A DNA stretch of 64,000 nt from Paenibacillus sp. yr247 (GTDB lineage: Bacteria; Bacillota; Bacilli; Paenibacillales; NBRC-103111): NCBI RefSeq assembly GCF_900103825.1, contig NZ_FNIF01000005.1, positions 1 through 64,000 of the forward strand. The letters run 5' to 3'. Of this stretch, positions 16,326 to 25,348 are shown piece by piece (within the stretch, counting starts at the first letter, position 1; every line of letters starts with the position of its first letter). The notes under the pieces were generated by a model, which had not been told where the DNA came from, did not search any database, and was given only the letters and a program-made list of their open reading frames with translations. The position numbers were made by a program, and so were the translations under genes.

Positions 16326-16961
16326 TTACAAATCGGATCTTCGTGCTGTCTGAACCATCGAACTCCGCAAAGAACGTTTAGGCAGCTTCCATTTATAAAA
16401 TACCGAAAACATCCTTAGTATAACGACTAAAGCAAACAGTACAGCTAACTGCCAAGTACCTTGCGCCCAACCAAGTCCGACCAATGCACCGGCCAACATT
16501 CCCCAGACGGCATAAATTTCATCTTTGAGCACGAGTGGCTTTCGACCTGCTAAAACATCTCGAACAATACCCCCGCCAATCCCCGTTAGTACAGCGGCAA
16601 CTATAATGGCACTGAGCGGATGCCCCATATTTGTAGCATATGTCGCTCCTTGAATCGAGAAGGCAGCCAAACCAATTGCATCGAAGAAAGCTTCCCATGT
16701 TTTCCATAACTTAATGTATCGAACTGGCATAAAGAACACTAATGTCATTGCAAATAAGGCAATTTGAAAGTATATACCTTGCTCCCATAGCAGGACGATC
16801 GGTTTGCCGATCAACAAGTTTCGAATGACCCCTCCGCCGAAAGCCGTAACAAGCCCGAGTACATAAACACCTAAAATATCATAATCCTCTTCCATCGCAA
16901 CAATGGCTCCACTCACCGCGAAAGCAATCGTTCCGATGATACTAAATAACTCCCAACTCAA
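16326..16961 (-). CDS. TRIC-type (UPF0126) cation channel protein
   Basis: A 211-aa membrane protein with seven hydrophobic segments arranged as two related halves. Each half carries the glycine-rich UPF0126 signature: AFGGGVIRNLL in the first and GIGGGIVRDVL in the second. Bacterial members form trimeric K+-permeable channels related to animal TRIC. The start is TTG 16961 with AGGGG about 9 nt upstream. It begins 16 bp after the oxidoreductase stop, suggesting co-transcription. Ion selectivity here is untested. Confidence 0.85.
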   Translation of the reverse strand: MSWELFSIIGTIAFAVSGAIVAMEEDYDILGVYVLGLVTAFGGGVIRNLLIGKPIVLLWEQGIYFQIALFAMTLVFFMPVRYIKLWKTWEAFFDAIGLAAFSIQGATYATNMGHPLSAIIVAAVLTGIGGGIVRDVLAGRKPLVLKDEIYAVWGMLAGALVGLGWAQGTWQLAVLFALVVILRMFSVFYKWKLPKRSLRSSMVQTARRSDL

Positions 16962-16977
16962 TTGCTGCAGCCCCTGT

Positions 16978-18054
16978 CTACTCGATGTCCCAGTTCAATT
17001 TCACTTCATTTCCGGTTTGCGACGAACTGTAAATCGCATCCAAGATCAAATTATTCGTATATCCCGTCATAACAGAAGTTATCGGTTGTGACCCGTTCTC
17101 AATACACGCCAAGAAATGCCTCATCATTCGGACACGCGGTCCTTCATCGAATTCAGGTAGGGTGATGGCAATGTCGGCTTCGCGATCAAACATCTCTGCT
17201 AACAGCTTCCCTTTCGTTCCGCGAATGGAAGCCCCACCTTCGGAACCAAGAAGTTGTACATATGGTTGGTTATCCGTTTCAATGAGTCCTGCCCAGCTTA
17301 CATCCAGCGATAGAGTAGCGCCATTGTCCAATTTAATCAACGCAGTTGCTAAATCCTCGACATCATAACGACCATCCCAGTTCGGCGTCCCCCACGAACC
17401 AATTCCTTTTTTACGCGGTCCGAATTCAGCGTAGGTAGCTCCATAGACCGAAACAGGTTTCGGATTCCCCATCAAATAGAGGGATAAATCTAACATATGC
17501 ACGCCAAGATCGATCAGAGGTCCGCCGCCGGACTTTTCCATTTGAGTAAACCAAGTCCCCCAGCCAGGGATTCCTTTGCGTCTTAACCAGCCAGCTTTGG
17601 CATGATAAATATGACCAAGTGCACCTTTCTCGACCTGCTGCTTCACTGCTAGCGACAAGGCATCCCAACGCAGCTGGTGCGGAATCATCAGCACTTTACC
17701 TGCTTTGCGCTCAGCTTCTACAATTTGTCTAGCTGATGCGAGATTTAGCGCCATTGGTTTCTCGAGCATAACGTGCTTACCGGCCTCTAACGCCTGTATA
17801 GCGATAGGTGCATGCCATTCATTGGACACAGCAATAATCACAGCATCAATGGAAGAGTCTGCAAGCAGCTTGTCCGTACTCTCATAAACCCGCTCAATGC
17901 TATGTTCTTTCGCCCGAGTTTCAGCAAGTGGTAAATACATATCCGTAACAGCGGCGATTTGAGCCTCCGGCACTTTCTTCAGTACTTCCATATGTACATT
18001 CCCGATATTTCCGGAACCTATAATACCAATACGAATTGGTTTTCCAGCTGTCAT
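16978..18054 (-). CDS. Gfo/Idh/MocA-family oxidoreductase
   Basis: A 358-aa NAD(P)-dependent sugar or inositol-type dehydrogenase. ATG 18054 with GGGGGCAT upstream is preferred over an upstream in-frame start. The Rossmann motif GIIGSGNIGNVH is near residue 10. The EKPMALNL motif with the conserved Lys is near residue 98. The C-terminal domain has GGGPLIDLGVHMLDLSLYLMG, containing the conserved D-x3-H catalytic pair. The substrate cannot be predicted; the isolated location gives no pathway clue. Confidence 0.88.
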   Translation of the reverse strand: MTAGKPIRIGIIGSGNIGNVHMEVLKKVPEAQIAAVTDMYLPLAETRAKEHSIERVYESTDKLLADSSIDAVIIAVSNEWHAPIAIQALEAGKHVMLEKPMALNLASARQIVEAERKAGKVLMIPHQLRWDALSLAVKQQVEKGALGHIYHAKAGWLRRKGIPGWGTWFTQMEKSGGGPLIDLGVHMLDLSLYLMGNPKPVSVYGATYAEFGPRKKGIGSWGTPNWDGRYDVEDLATALIKLDNGATLSLDVSWAGLIETDNQPYVQLLGSEGGASIRGTKGKLLAEMFDREADIAITLPEFDEGPRVRMMRHFLACIENGSQPITSVMTGYTNNLILDAIYSSSQTGNEVKLNWDIE

Positions 18055-18366
18055 TCCAATGCCCCCAGAACAGAACTTGTTTGATTTCAATCTTACTTAT
18101 TATAAATGTCGTTAACGCACCCCGCAACAACCAATCTCTGCTGCTTACGATTCCTTTTTTCCTTGTCTCAGATCATCCACGAATTAATCTTTGAGGAACA
18201 AGCCCTCTAAGGCTATTCTTTACATACAATAAGATACTAAAACTTATTAATAGTTTGACCCTAACATATCTAACGGTTGAAATGTATCCTAAATGTGTAG
18301 ACCAATTGTACGCGAATGCTTACAAGGTCTGTTTTTTCCAAAGGAAAACGCGAAGGAGGGCTTACC
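18055..18366. other. 312-bp divergent spacer
   Basis: Separates the Gfo/Idh gene (minus) from a small gene (plus). Both promoters must lie here, but I could not single out convincing boxes. No RNA or repeat is evident. Confidence 0.5.
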
Positions 18367-18588
18367 ATGCAAGCAATAACCATTAAATTCAAAAACAAAT
18401 CCATTCCTGTTCTTAATTTCACACATCGGAATTCCCATATGGAATTGCTATCAAGTAAACTTAAGGAATTTGAGCTTAATTTTGAATTTCGCAGAAAATT
18501 AAAAATGATCTCGATGATCGAGATCATTGGTGATGTAGCGATTTTCAAATATAACGATGGCACAAAATTATACCTTGAAGTTTCTTAA
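18367..18588 (+). CDS. Hypothetical small protein (73 aa)
   Basis: Unrecognised; ATG 18367 follows GAAGGAGGGC, a near-ideal site, and an upstream ATG in frame lacks one. The protein is basic in the middle (RNSHMELLSSKLKEFELNFEFRRKLK region) and ends with a short beta-like segment. The coding sequence contains an 11+11-base perfect inverted repeat around 18517. The gene ends inside the kapB tail (4-nt convergent overlap). Confidence 0.6.
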   Translation: MQAITIKFKNKSIPVLNFTHRNSHMELLSSKLKEFELNFEFRRKLKMISMIEIIGDVAIFKYNDGTKLYLEVS

Positions 18589-18974
18589 TTAGAATGAGGA
18601 AAATATTCCTTCTGCAGCTGATCAAGCTCCTGAAGAGAGCGTCGGGCCCATGCTTCCATCTCCGACAACTTACTGATTTGCGCTAATAACGCTCTTTTCA
18701 GAGAATCTTGGTAGTCTGGAATCACACCCGTGTATGGACGTATTGTTGAAATTGGCATCAAGGCAATTTCTTGATAAGACAACGCCCGCCGTTGATGAAA
18801 AAAAGCAACACTCGGATCCATCGGGTTATGTAAATCCCCCTGTGTCGGATGTTCCTTCACAGCCAGAATGCGGACGGCCGCTTTCATGGTACTGCTATTC
18901 TCAACAATCTCGCCAAAATAAGCCCCTGTTTTATACTCAGCCGTAACTCGATCACCTATTTGAAAACTACTCAT
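18585..18974 (-). CDS. kapB: Kinase-associated protein KapB
   Basis: A 129-aa homologue of B. subtilis KapB, needed for the KinB branch of the sporulation phosphorelay. ATG 18974 follows AGTGGAG; the longer open frame overlaps the upstream gene. An SH3-like barrel begins with FQIGDRVTAEYKTGAYFGEI and continues with VRILAVKEHPTQGDLHNP and VAFFHQRRALSYQEIAL; the last ~40 residues are helical. It is downstream of a thioredoxin-like gene. How KapB acts biochemically is unresolved in the literature. Confidence 0.85.
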   Translation of the reverse strand: MSSFQIGDRVTAEYKTGAYFGEIVENSSTMKAAVRILAVKEHPTQGDLHNPMDPSVAFFHQRRALSYQEIALMPISTIRPYTGVIPDYQDSLKRALLAQISKLSEMEAWARRSLQELDQLQKEYFPHSN

Positions 18975-18999
18975 GAAAACAACTCCACTCCTATATTTT

Positions 19000-19320
19000 T
19001 CACATGCGAATAAGTGGCAGCAGTTTACGATACAGCTCATCCACGGATTGCATGCGATACATAAATTCTTTCTCTTTTCCCTGTTCTAAGATGACTATAC
19101 ACGGTACACTTGTAATTTGCCACTCACGGCTAATTTGCGGAAGAAAGTTAATATTGCTTTTCATCAGCGGTAAGGTAGGCTGCATCGTCAAAATAATGTC
19201 TAACATTCGCTCTGTCATTTTGCATGTACCACAGAAAGGTGTATATAGAAAAACAGCAAAAGAGCCCTCTTGCATGCTGCTTACTCTGTCTAACAGCTCT
19301 CGTTGGGATAATTCCTGCAT
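19000..19320 (-). CDS. Thioredoxin-like protein
   Basis: A 106-aa thioredoxin-fold protein with active site FCGTC (C-x2-C), near residue 30, and cis-Pro in ITSVPCIV. The usual WCGPC is replaced by FCGTC, as in YtpP-like thioredoxins. ATG 19320 follows AGAGGGACC. Its stop lies 25 nt before the kapB start and its start is 1 nt from the upstream stop, so the three genes likely form an operon. It probably reduces disulfides or monitors redox state in the cytoplasm. Confidence 0.82.
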   Translation of the reverse strand: MQELSQRELLDRVSSMQEGSFAVFLYTPFCGTCKMTERMLDIILTMQPTLPLMKSNINFLPQISREWQITSVPCIVILEQGKEKEFMYRMQSVDELYRKLLPLIRM

Positions 19321-19321
19321 T

Positions 19322-19840
19322 CTAGGTCCCTCTCTCATCTAACCAAGCTAAACTATCAACGGCGTAACCGATGAGATGAGGGAAATCATCCATATGACTT
19401 TCATCGATTTTACGACCGAAGGATAGTGTAATTTGATTATGATAGGAAATCGGAAGATGACTGTAAGTATAGGAAAGGAGCTGAGATATCTGCGGACGGT
19501 GCTCCCAAATTAGACCCAATTGCTCCTCAATATGAGGACACTCTGATTCTGGGTTCTTGACCTTGGTATAGAGTTTTATAGTTAATGTGCAGCCTGGCTT
19601 GGCTGTTGGATTCTCTAAAATCTCAGCAGCCAAATCACTTAAATGAACATGCAAGTTAATTTCTGCTTTGCTCGGTTTATCGATCTTCCTGGCAAATTCA
19701 ATGGCATATGTGCGTGACATCGAGGATAAATCAACTTGATCTTCCCGCCGCGTAATTAAAATTTTACCATCCAAATCCAAGTCATAGACTGCACCTTCAA
19801 GCACGACCTTAATATTGTCATATATCGTCGGATCAAACAT
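19322..19840 (-). CDS. Hypothetical cytoplasmic protein (172 aa)
   Basis: Not recognised. ATG 19840 follows AAGGTG at 6 nt; an ATG three codons earlier is also possible. It has an N-terminal helix, a beta-rich first half (VVLEGAVYDLDLDGKILI), and a Tyr/His-rich stretch SYTYSHLPISYHNQITLSFG. It resembles conserved Bacillales proteins found next to thioredoxin-like genes, without known role. First gene of the operon with the thioredoxin-like and kapB genes. Confidence 0.7.
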   Translation of the reverse strand: MFDPTIYDNIKVVLEGAVYDLDLDGKILITRREDQVDLSSMSRTYAIEFARKIDKPSKAEINLHVHLSDLAAEILENPTAKPGCTLTIKLYTKVKNPESECPHIEEQLGLIWEHRPQISQLLSYTYSHLPISYHNQITLSFGRKIDESHMDDFPHLIGYAVDSLAWLDERGT

Positions 19841-19912
19841 CCTCCACACCTTCTTTCATCTTTTCTTTGATTCGATTATACTAAAAGCATACCATGTAAA
19901 GAAGGTGTTCCT

Positions 19913-20125
19913 ATGTCAGACAAGCCTCAAGATCAACAGGGTGAAGAACAAGGCCCAAAAAAAGTTAGTTTAGCCGATGCGATTAAGCAAAAACTTGCCC
20001 AGAAAAAAGCGGATCAAGCCGCAGCACGAGCAAACCCGAAGCAAGCTGGAAACACTAACCAAAGCGGAAAAAGCCAAATGACTAAAAAAGTAAACAATCA
20101 ACGTCGTCGCACCGGCGGCAGCTAG
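19913..20125 (+). CDS. Small basic disordered protein (70 aa)
   Basis: Rich in Lys, Gln, Ala and Asn with no hydrophobic core, so probably unstructured; ends with RRRTGGS. ATG 19913 follows AAGAAGGTG. Short Lys/Gln-rich proteins of this kind are common in Paenibacillaceae; a nucleic-acid role is possible but unsupported. Followed by a strong bidirectional terminator. Confidence 0.6.
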   Translation: MSDKPQDQQGEEQGPKKVSLADAIKQKLAQKKADQAAARANPKQAGNTNQSGKSQMTKKVNNQRRRTGGS

Positions 20126-20143
20126 ACATCCGTTTGTGTAGGC

Positions 20144-20180
20144 AAAAGCGCCCTGAGAGTAATACGTCAGGGCGCTTTTT
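20144..20180. terminator. Bidirectional terminator
   Basis: AAAGCGCCCTGA and TCAGGGCGCTTT arms with a 10-nt loop and A/T runs on both sides. Serves the 70-aa gene (plus) and the YkpA-like gene (minus). Confidence 0.85.
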
Positions 20181-20188
20181 ACTTATCA

Positions 20189-21802
20189 TTACGCGTATTG
20201 CGATTCGCGTTGTTTTTTCACATCTTCACTTTCGAGGTATTCATCATACGTGAACATTTTATCGATGAGTCCTTTTGGCGTGATCTCCATGATGCGTGTA
20301 GCAATCGTTTGGATGAACTGATGGTCATGGGAAACGAACAGGATCGTTCCATCGAAATCAACTAGACCATTGTTAAGTGCCGTAATGGACTCCAAATCTA
20401 AATGGTTGGTAGGTTCATCCAGAATGAGCACATTGGCTCCGCTTAGCATCATTTTGGAGAACATGCAGCGTACTTTTTCCCCTCCGGAAAGGACATTTGC
20501 TTTCTTCAAGGCTTCTTCGCCAGAGAATAACATACGGCCTAGGAACCCGCGAAGGAAGGATTCATCTTGATCTTTGGAATATTGACGAAGCCAATCCACC
20601 AAGGTCAACTCGGAATTGAAATAGTCTTGACTGTCTTTCGGGAAATACGCTTGAGATGTAGTAACCCCCCATGTATACGTACCTTCGTCCGCTTCCAATT
20701 CACCCATCAGGATTTTAAAGAGCGTCGTTTTGGCGATACCATCCGGCCCAACAAAGGCGATTTTATCCCCTTTATTAATGGTGAACGTTACATTGTTTAA
20801 CACTTTTACGCCATCAATCGTTTTAGACAAATTCTCAACAGCCAGCAGCTGCTTACCAGCTTCACGCTCTCCTTTGAAGTGAATGAACGGATATTTACGG
20901 CTGGAGGGTCTAATATCTTCAAGCGTAAGCTTCTCGAGTTGTTTTTTACGCGACGTTGCTTGTTTGGATTTGGAGGCATTTGCGCTAAAACGTGCAATAA
21001 AGGCTTCCAGTTCTTTACGTTTTTCTTCCGTTTTCTTGTTGGCGTCTCTCGTTAATCGAAGTGCCAATTGGCTGGACTCATACCACCAGTCATAGTTACC
21101 GACGTACATTTGAATTTTACCAAAATCAATATCCGCAATATGCGTACAAACTTGGTTCAGGAAGTGACGATCATGGGATACAACGATAACTGTGCCTTCA
21201 AACCGGGAAAGGAAGTTCTCCAGCCAACGTATAGACTCTAAGTTCAAATGGTTGGTTGGCTCATCCAGCAGCAAAATATTCGGATTGCCGAACAAGGCTT
21301 GTGCTAAGAGAACACGTACTTTCTCATTGCCATCGAGGTCTTTCATTTTCGTCTCATGCATGGAAGTCGGGATACCAAGACCGATAAGAAGCTCAGCAGC
21401 ATCCGATTCCGCCTGCCAGCCATCAAGATCCTGAAATTCGCCTTCGAGCTCAGCGGCTCTCATGCCGTCTTCTTCCGAGAAGTCCGCTTTGGCATACAGA
21501 GCATCCTTCTCTTCCATGATTTTAAACAAACGAGCATGCCCCATTACAACGGTTTTCAAAACTTCAATTTCATCGAATTCGTAATGATTTTGCTTCAGTA
21601 CAGCCATTCTTTCGCCTGGAGTAATGCTGACTTCGCCTGTGTTTGGCTCGATCTCACCGGAAAGAATTTTAAGAAAAGTGGATTTACCCGCACCGTTAGC
21701 TCCGATAAGCCCGTAACAGTTGCCTGGGGTGAATTTAATATTGGCGTCCTCGAACAAGGCTCTCTTGCCGTAACGAAGCGTCACGTTATTAACATTAATC
21801 AT
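20189..21802 (-). CDS. ykpA: ABC-F protein, YkpA/YbiT type
   Basis: A 537-aa soluble ABC-F protein with two ATPase domains joined by a basic linker, expected to bind the ribosomal E site. Domain 1 has GANGAGKS and LLLDEPTNHLN, but its signature is degenerate (DLDGNEKVRV). Domain 2 has a deviant Walker A (GPDGIAKTT), a normal LSGGEKVRC and ILILDEPTNHLD. The deviations are family-typical for YkpA/YbiT as far as I recall. ATG 21802 begins a monocistronic transcript ending in the bidirectional terminator. No membrane domain is present. Confidence 0.88.
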   Translation of the reverse strand: MINVNNVTLRYGKRALFEDANIKFTPGNCYGLIGANGAGKSTFLKILSGEIEPNTGEVSITPGERMAVLKQNHYEFDEIEVLKTVVMGHARLFKIMEEKDALYAKADFSEEDGMRAAELEGEFQDLDGWQAESDAAELLIGLGIPTSMHETKMKDLDGNEKVRVLLAQALFGNPNILLLDEPTNHLNLESIRWLENFLSRFEGTVIVVSHDRHFLNQVCTHIADIDFGKIQMYVGNYDWWYESSQLALRLTRDANKKTEEKRKELEAFIARFSANASKSKQATSRKKQLEKLTLEDIRPSSRKYPFIHFKGEREAGKQLLAVENLSKTIDGVKVLNNVTFTINKGDKIAFVGPDGIAKTTLFKILMGELEADEGTYTWGVTTSQAYFPKDSQDYFNSELTLVDWLRQYSKDQDESFLRGFLGRMLFSGEEALKKANVLSGGEKVRCMFSKMMLSGANVLILDEPTNHLDLESITALNNGLVDFDGTILFVSHDHQFIQTIATRIMEITPKGLIDKMFTYDEYLESEDVKKQRESQYA

Positions 21803-21895
21803 GTGGAATGCATACCTGCCTTTATAGTAGTTTGTTCTATCATATCATATATAGGGATCTTTAATCGAAGATTAAAGTCTCTCCTTAAATCTCTC

Positions 21896-23848
21896 CTATT
21901 TCCGTTCTATTTCTTCTACCAACTCGGATAAATAAGTCCATCTTTCCATAGCCGTTTCCAAATCGGCGGCCGTTTGCTGCTCCTGCTCATACAAATCGCG
22001 AACTCGGTCAAAGTCACTTCCCGCGGATTCAATTTGCTTTTTCAAACTAGCCGCTTTGTCTTCCAGAGCAGCTATCGTACTCTCTATTTCGTCCCATTCC
22101 TTCTGTTCTTTGAACGTAAGCTTCTTAGGACGGTTCGAATTCGACGAATTACCTGCGACTGCAGGATTGCTAGTTGCTGCTGGTGATGCTGATTTGCTAG
22201 AACTTGCCTGGCGCATGATTTCTTTCCGAGCTTGATCCGCTTCTTCCTGCTCGCGTTTCTCTTCCAAGTAATCAGAGTAGTTCCCGATATAAGGCTCGAT
22301 CCGGCCAGTGCCGTCGAAGGCAAATAGATGCGAAACGGTTCGATCCAAAAAGTATCTATCATGTGAAACGGTGATCACAGCTCCAGGAAATTGATCCAGA
22401 TAATCTTCCAGTATGGTCAAAGTTTGGATGTCTAAGTCGTTCGTCGGCTCATCGAGGAGCAGTACATTGGGCTCTCCCATAAGTGTGCGCAGCAAATAAA
22501 GTCTGCGGCGCTCCCCTCCGGAAAGCTTTCCAATTGGCGACCATTGCAAGTTCGGCGAGAACAGAAAACGCTCGAGCATTTGCGAAGCCGAAATGGTCTC
22601 ACCGTCGGATGTGCGAATCTGTTCAGCCGCTTCCTTGATGTACTCTATGACACGCATCTTCTCATCCATCTCGACATTCTCTTGCGTATAGTACGCGAGC
22701 TTCACGGTCGTACCGGTCTCGATCGTGCCGCTGTCAGGCTGAATGCGCCCGGCGAGCATGTTCAGCAGCGTTGATTTGCCGCTGCCGTTCGGACCGATGA
22801 TGCCGAGGCGATCCCTCGGCATCACGATGTAGCTGAAGCCGCTCAGCAGCGGCTTCCCGCCCGGAAAAGCTTTGGTGATCGCTTCCAGCTCCATCACCTT
22901 CTTGCCAAGGCGGCTGCCGGCCAGCGCCATGTCAAGCTTCTCCCCGGGACCGTCCACCTTGTGGTCCCGTAATTCCTCGGCGCGCCCAATACGCGCCTTC
23001 TGTTTCGTCGTGCGCGCCTTCGCGCCGCGACGGAGCCAAGCTAGCTCGCGGCGCAAGAGGTTCTGCCGCTTATCTTCGCTGGATGCTTCGGACTCCATCC
23101 GCTCCGCCTTTTTCTCGAGGAACCACTCGTAGTTCCCCTCATAGCTGTAGATCTTCCCCCGGTCCAGCTCCAGAATGCGGGTGGTTACCCGCTCTAGGAA
23201 GTACCGGTCATGCGTAACGAGCAGCAGCGCGCCGCGCCACTTACTAAGGAACTCCTCGAGCCAAATAGCAGTCTCGTTATCAATATGGTTCGTCGGCTCA
23301 TCAAGGATGAGCAGGTCAGCCGGTTGGATGAGAACGCGCGCCATGGCCACGCGTTTACGTTGACCGCCGGACAGCTGGCCGACGGGCTTGTCGAACTCGC
23401 TGATGCCGAGCTTCATCAGCACGGTTTTGGCCAGGGTGCTGGCTTCCCATGCACCATGCTCATCCATGCGCGACTGGGCAGTAAACAGCCGAGTTTGTTT
23501 CTTCTCGTTGGAGGCGTCAAGCTCCAGCTCAGCAAGCGCAAGCTCATAGTCGCGAAGCGTCTTCATGAGCGGCGTGTCGCCGTGGAATACTTGCTCCAGC
23601 ACCGTGGAGTTCGGATCGAACTCCGGGTTCTGAGGCAAGTATTCCACGCGGAAATGGTTCGCGTGCACGAGCTTACCACGATCCGCTGTTTCCAGTCCCG
23701 CTAGCAGTTTCAGCAGCGTGGACTTGCCTGTGCCGTTCACGCCAATGAGACCGATGCGCTGCTTCTCGTTCACCGTGAACGAGATATCATCGAACAGCAC
23801 CTTATCACCATATGTTTTAGTTATATTGACTGCACTGAGTATATTCAT
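21896..23848 (-). CDS. uup: ABC-F protein, Uup/YfmR type
   Basis: A 650-aa ABC-F protein. Domain 1: GVNGTGKST, LSGGQRKRV, LILDEPTNHID. Domain 2: GPNGSGKST, LSGGERRRL, LLLDEPTNDLD. The C-terminal ~100 residues begin with a low-complexity Ser/Ala/Asn tether and form a coiled coil (KEQKEWDEIESTIAALEDK), the Uup signature domain that binds nucleic acid. Related proteins relieve ribosome stalling or affect transposon excision. The start ATG overlaps the stop of the M42 peptidase gene by 4 nt, so translation is coupled. The part covering the linker is GC-rich. Confidence 0.88.
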   Translation of the reverse strand: MNILSAVNITKTYGDKVLFDDISFTVNEKQRIGLIGVNGTGKSTLLKLLAGLETADRGKLVHANHFRVEYLPQNPEFDPNSTVLEQVFHGDTPLMKTLRDYELALAELELDASNEKKQTRLFTAQSRMDEHGAWEASTLAKTVLMKLGISEFDKPVGQLSGGQRKRVAMARVLIQPADLLILDEPTNHIDNETAIWLEEFLSKWRGALLLVTHDRYFLERVTTRILELDRGKIYSYEGNYEWFLEKKAERMESEASSEDKRQNLLRRELAWLRRGAKARTTKQKARIGRAEELRDHKVDGPGEKLDMALAGSRLGKKVMELEAITKAFPGGKPLLSGFSYIVMPRDRLGIIGPNGSGKSTLLNMLAGRIQPDSGTIETGTTVKLAYYTQENVEMDEKMRVIEYIKEAAEQIRTSDGETISASQMLERFLFSPNLQWSPIGKLSGGERRRLYLLRTLMGEPNVLLLDEPTNDLDIQTLTILEDYLDQFPGAVITVSHDRYFLDRTVSHLFAFDGTGRIEPYIGNYSDYLEEKREQEEADQARKEIMRQASSSKSASPAATSNPAVAGNSSNSNRPKKLTFKEQKEWDEIESTIAALEDKAASLKKQIESAGSDFDRVRDLYEQEQQTAADLETAMERWTYLSELVEEIERK

Positions 23849-24894
23849 GCTTGGAGTGGCTCCATGATATAGGCTGCAAGAAGAGCAGCTGTATTCACTA
23901 CAGCATCCATATGCGTTCTCTCCATACTGTGTGACGCATGCACGCCTGGACCTACTAACGCAGCACGAATATCGCGTCCACCTTTTAGCGCGGCAGATGC
24001 ATCTGAGCCGTATCTTGGATAAATGTCAACCGCATAGCCGATCTCCAGCTTCTCGGCCAGTTCAATCATTTTCGAAGTCATCTGATAATCGTAAGGACCT
24101 GAGGAATCCTTCGCACAAATCGAAACATCACGCTCACTACCACTCAAATCATCACCAAGAGCACCCATATCCACAGCAATAAAATCCGTAATATCTTCAG
24201 GAATATAGGCAGATCCATGTCCAACCTCTTCATAATTGGAGAAGAACAGCTTGATTGTAAAAGCAGGCTTCAAACCTTCATCTTTGATCAGTTTTAAAAG
24301 TCCAAATAAAGAAGCAACGCTCGCCTTATCGTCTAGATGACGTGACTTCACATAGCCATTTTCCTTCACTTGTACTCGCGGATCGAAAGAAATATAGTCT
24401 CCTACTCGAATGCCTAGGTCTTGAACCTCTTTCTTGGACTTCACAAACTCGTCAATTCGTACTTCCATGTTGGCTTCATCGCGTTTAAACTCTCTGGCAT
24501 CTTCATACACATGCACGGATGGTCGCGAAGTCAGAATGGTCCCATCATAAACGCGTTCATCGCGCGTATGAATTTGAACGTATTCATTTTCAATGGCGCC
24601 CATCATAAAACCACCTAAAGAGGTGATTTTCAAAGTACCATTATCCTTAATCGAACGTACCATCGCACCAAGTGTATCCACATGTGCAGAAATCCCAATT
24701 ACACGATCCATACGCGTGCCTGGAATTGTCACAATGCCGCAGCCCTTATTCGTATATGTCAGCTCAAACCCGAGCTTAGCCACTTCTTTTTCTACCTTTT
24801 GCATAATGTGATGGGTATAACCTGTCGGGCTAGGAGTCCGTAACAACAACTCGAGAATGTCAGTCATATAAGCTTTATTTAATTTCGTTTTCAA
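23845..24894 (-). CDS. M42-family metallo-aminopeptidase
   Basis: A 349-aa dinuclear-metal aminopeptidase (glutamyl aminopeptidase/endoglucanase M type), forming large cytoplasmic tetrahedral particles in its family. Metal and catalytic residues appear in order: ISAHVDTLG, RHLDDKAS, NYEEVGHGS, AVDMGALGDD and GVHASHSMERTH. ATG 24894 begins the unit coupled to uup. It is similar to Bacillus YtoP. Peptide specificity is not predictable. Confidence 0.88.
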   Translation of the reverse strand: MKTKLNKAYMTDILELLLRTPSPTGYTHHIMQKVEKEVAKLGFELTYTNKGCGIVTIPGTRMDRVIGISAHVDTLGAMVRSIKDNGTLKITSLGGFMMGAIENEYVQIHTRDERVYDGTILTSRPSVHVYEDAREFKRDEANMEVRIDEFVKSKKEVQDLGIRVGDYISFDPRVQVKENGYVKSRHLDDKASVASLFGLLKLIKDEGLKPAFTIKLFFSNYEEVGHGSAYIPEDITDFIAVDMGALGDDLSGSERDVSICAKDSSGPYDYQMTSKMIELAEKLEIGYAVDIYPRYGSDASAALKGGRDIRAALVGPGVHASHSMERTHMDAVVNTAALLAAYIMEPLQA

Positions 24895-24944
24895 GCGGGA
24901 TTCCTCCCTTTTCTATTTAATATAATTGCTCCAAACACACAAAA

Positions 24945-25023
24945 AACAGTGCAGCCTAGGAGACTTAAGCAAGCAACATGACCGAAGTCATAAACTAGCC
25001 TCTTCTAAGGATACTACACTGTT
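24945..25023 (-). terminator. Branched terminator-like structure
   Basis: Outer arms AACAGTG and CACTGTT enclose about 65 nt with an ATGAC-TTCG-GTCAT hairpin; six T residues follow on the minus strand. It lies between the Dabb gene and the M42 gene. It could end the Dabb transcript or act as a leader for the M42-uup unit. Confidence 0.55.
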
Positions 25024-25045
25024 CCCCTATGTTTTTCAAACTCAA

Positions 25046-25336
25046 TTAGCTTACAAAATCAACGCAAATCGACGTTCCATCAAGCACTGTCTTCATATGA
25101 GCCTTCACTTCTTCATGAACGGGATGTGTGTCATACTTTTTAAGATCGTCCAAAGAATCGAATTTTGTGATCAATGCAATATCATAAGAGCGTTCTAGAT
25201 GTAAAATGTCGGTCCCTACTTCGATGTGTCGAAGAACCGGGATTTTGCCTTCCATGTTGGTGAGGACAGCCTTCGTCATTTCCACCGCTTCAGGACTGCG
25301 ATCTTTAAGCTTAAAAAACACAACGTGCGTTAACAT
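25046..25336 (-). CDS. Dabb-family (stress-responsive A/B barrel) protein
   Basis: A 96-aa dimeric alpha/beta-barrel protein. Family hallmarks are the opening MLTHVVFFKLKD, the middle IEVGTDILH and the HPVHEEVKAHMK helix. ATG 25336 follows TAGGGGGTC. It is 12 bp after the YfmM-like stop and likely shares its transcript. Function in bacteria is generally unknown. Confidence 0.85.
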   Translation of the reverse strand: MLTHVVFFKLKDRSPEAVEMTKAVLTNMEGKIPVLRHIEVGTDILHLERSYDIALITKFDSLDDLKKYDTHPVHEEVKAHMKTVLDGTSICVDFVS

Positions 25337-25348
25337 GAATATGACCCC

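Noticed and set aside
18507..18530. Palindrome inside the 73-aa gene as an operator
   Set aside because: Lies in mid-coding sequence and can be explained by codon coincidence; no promoter nearby.
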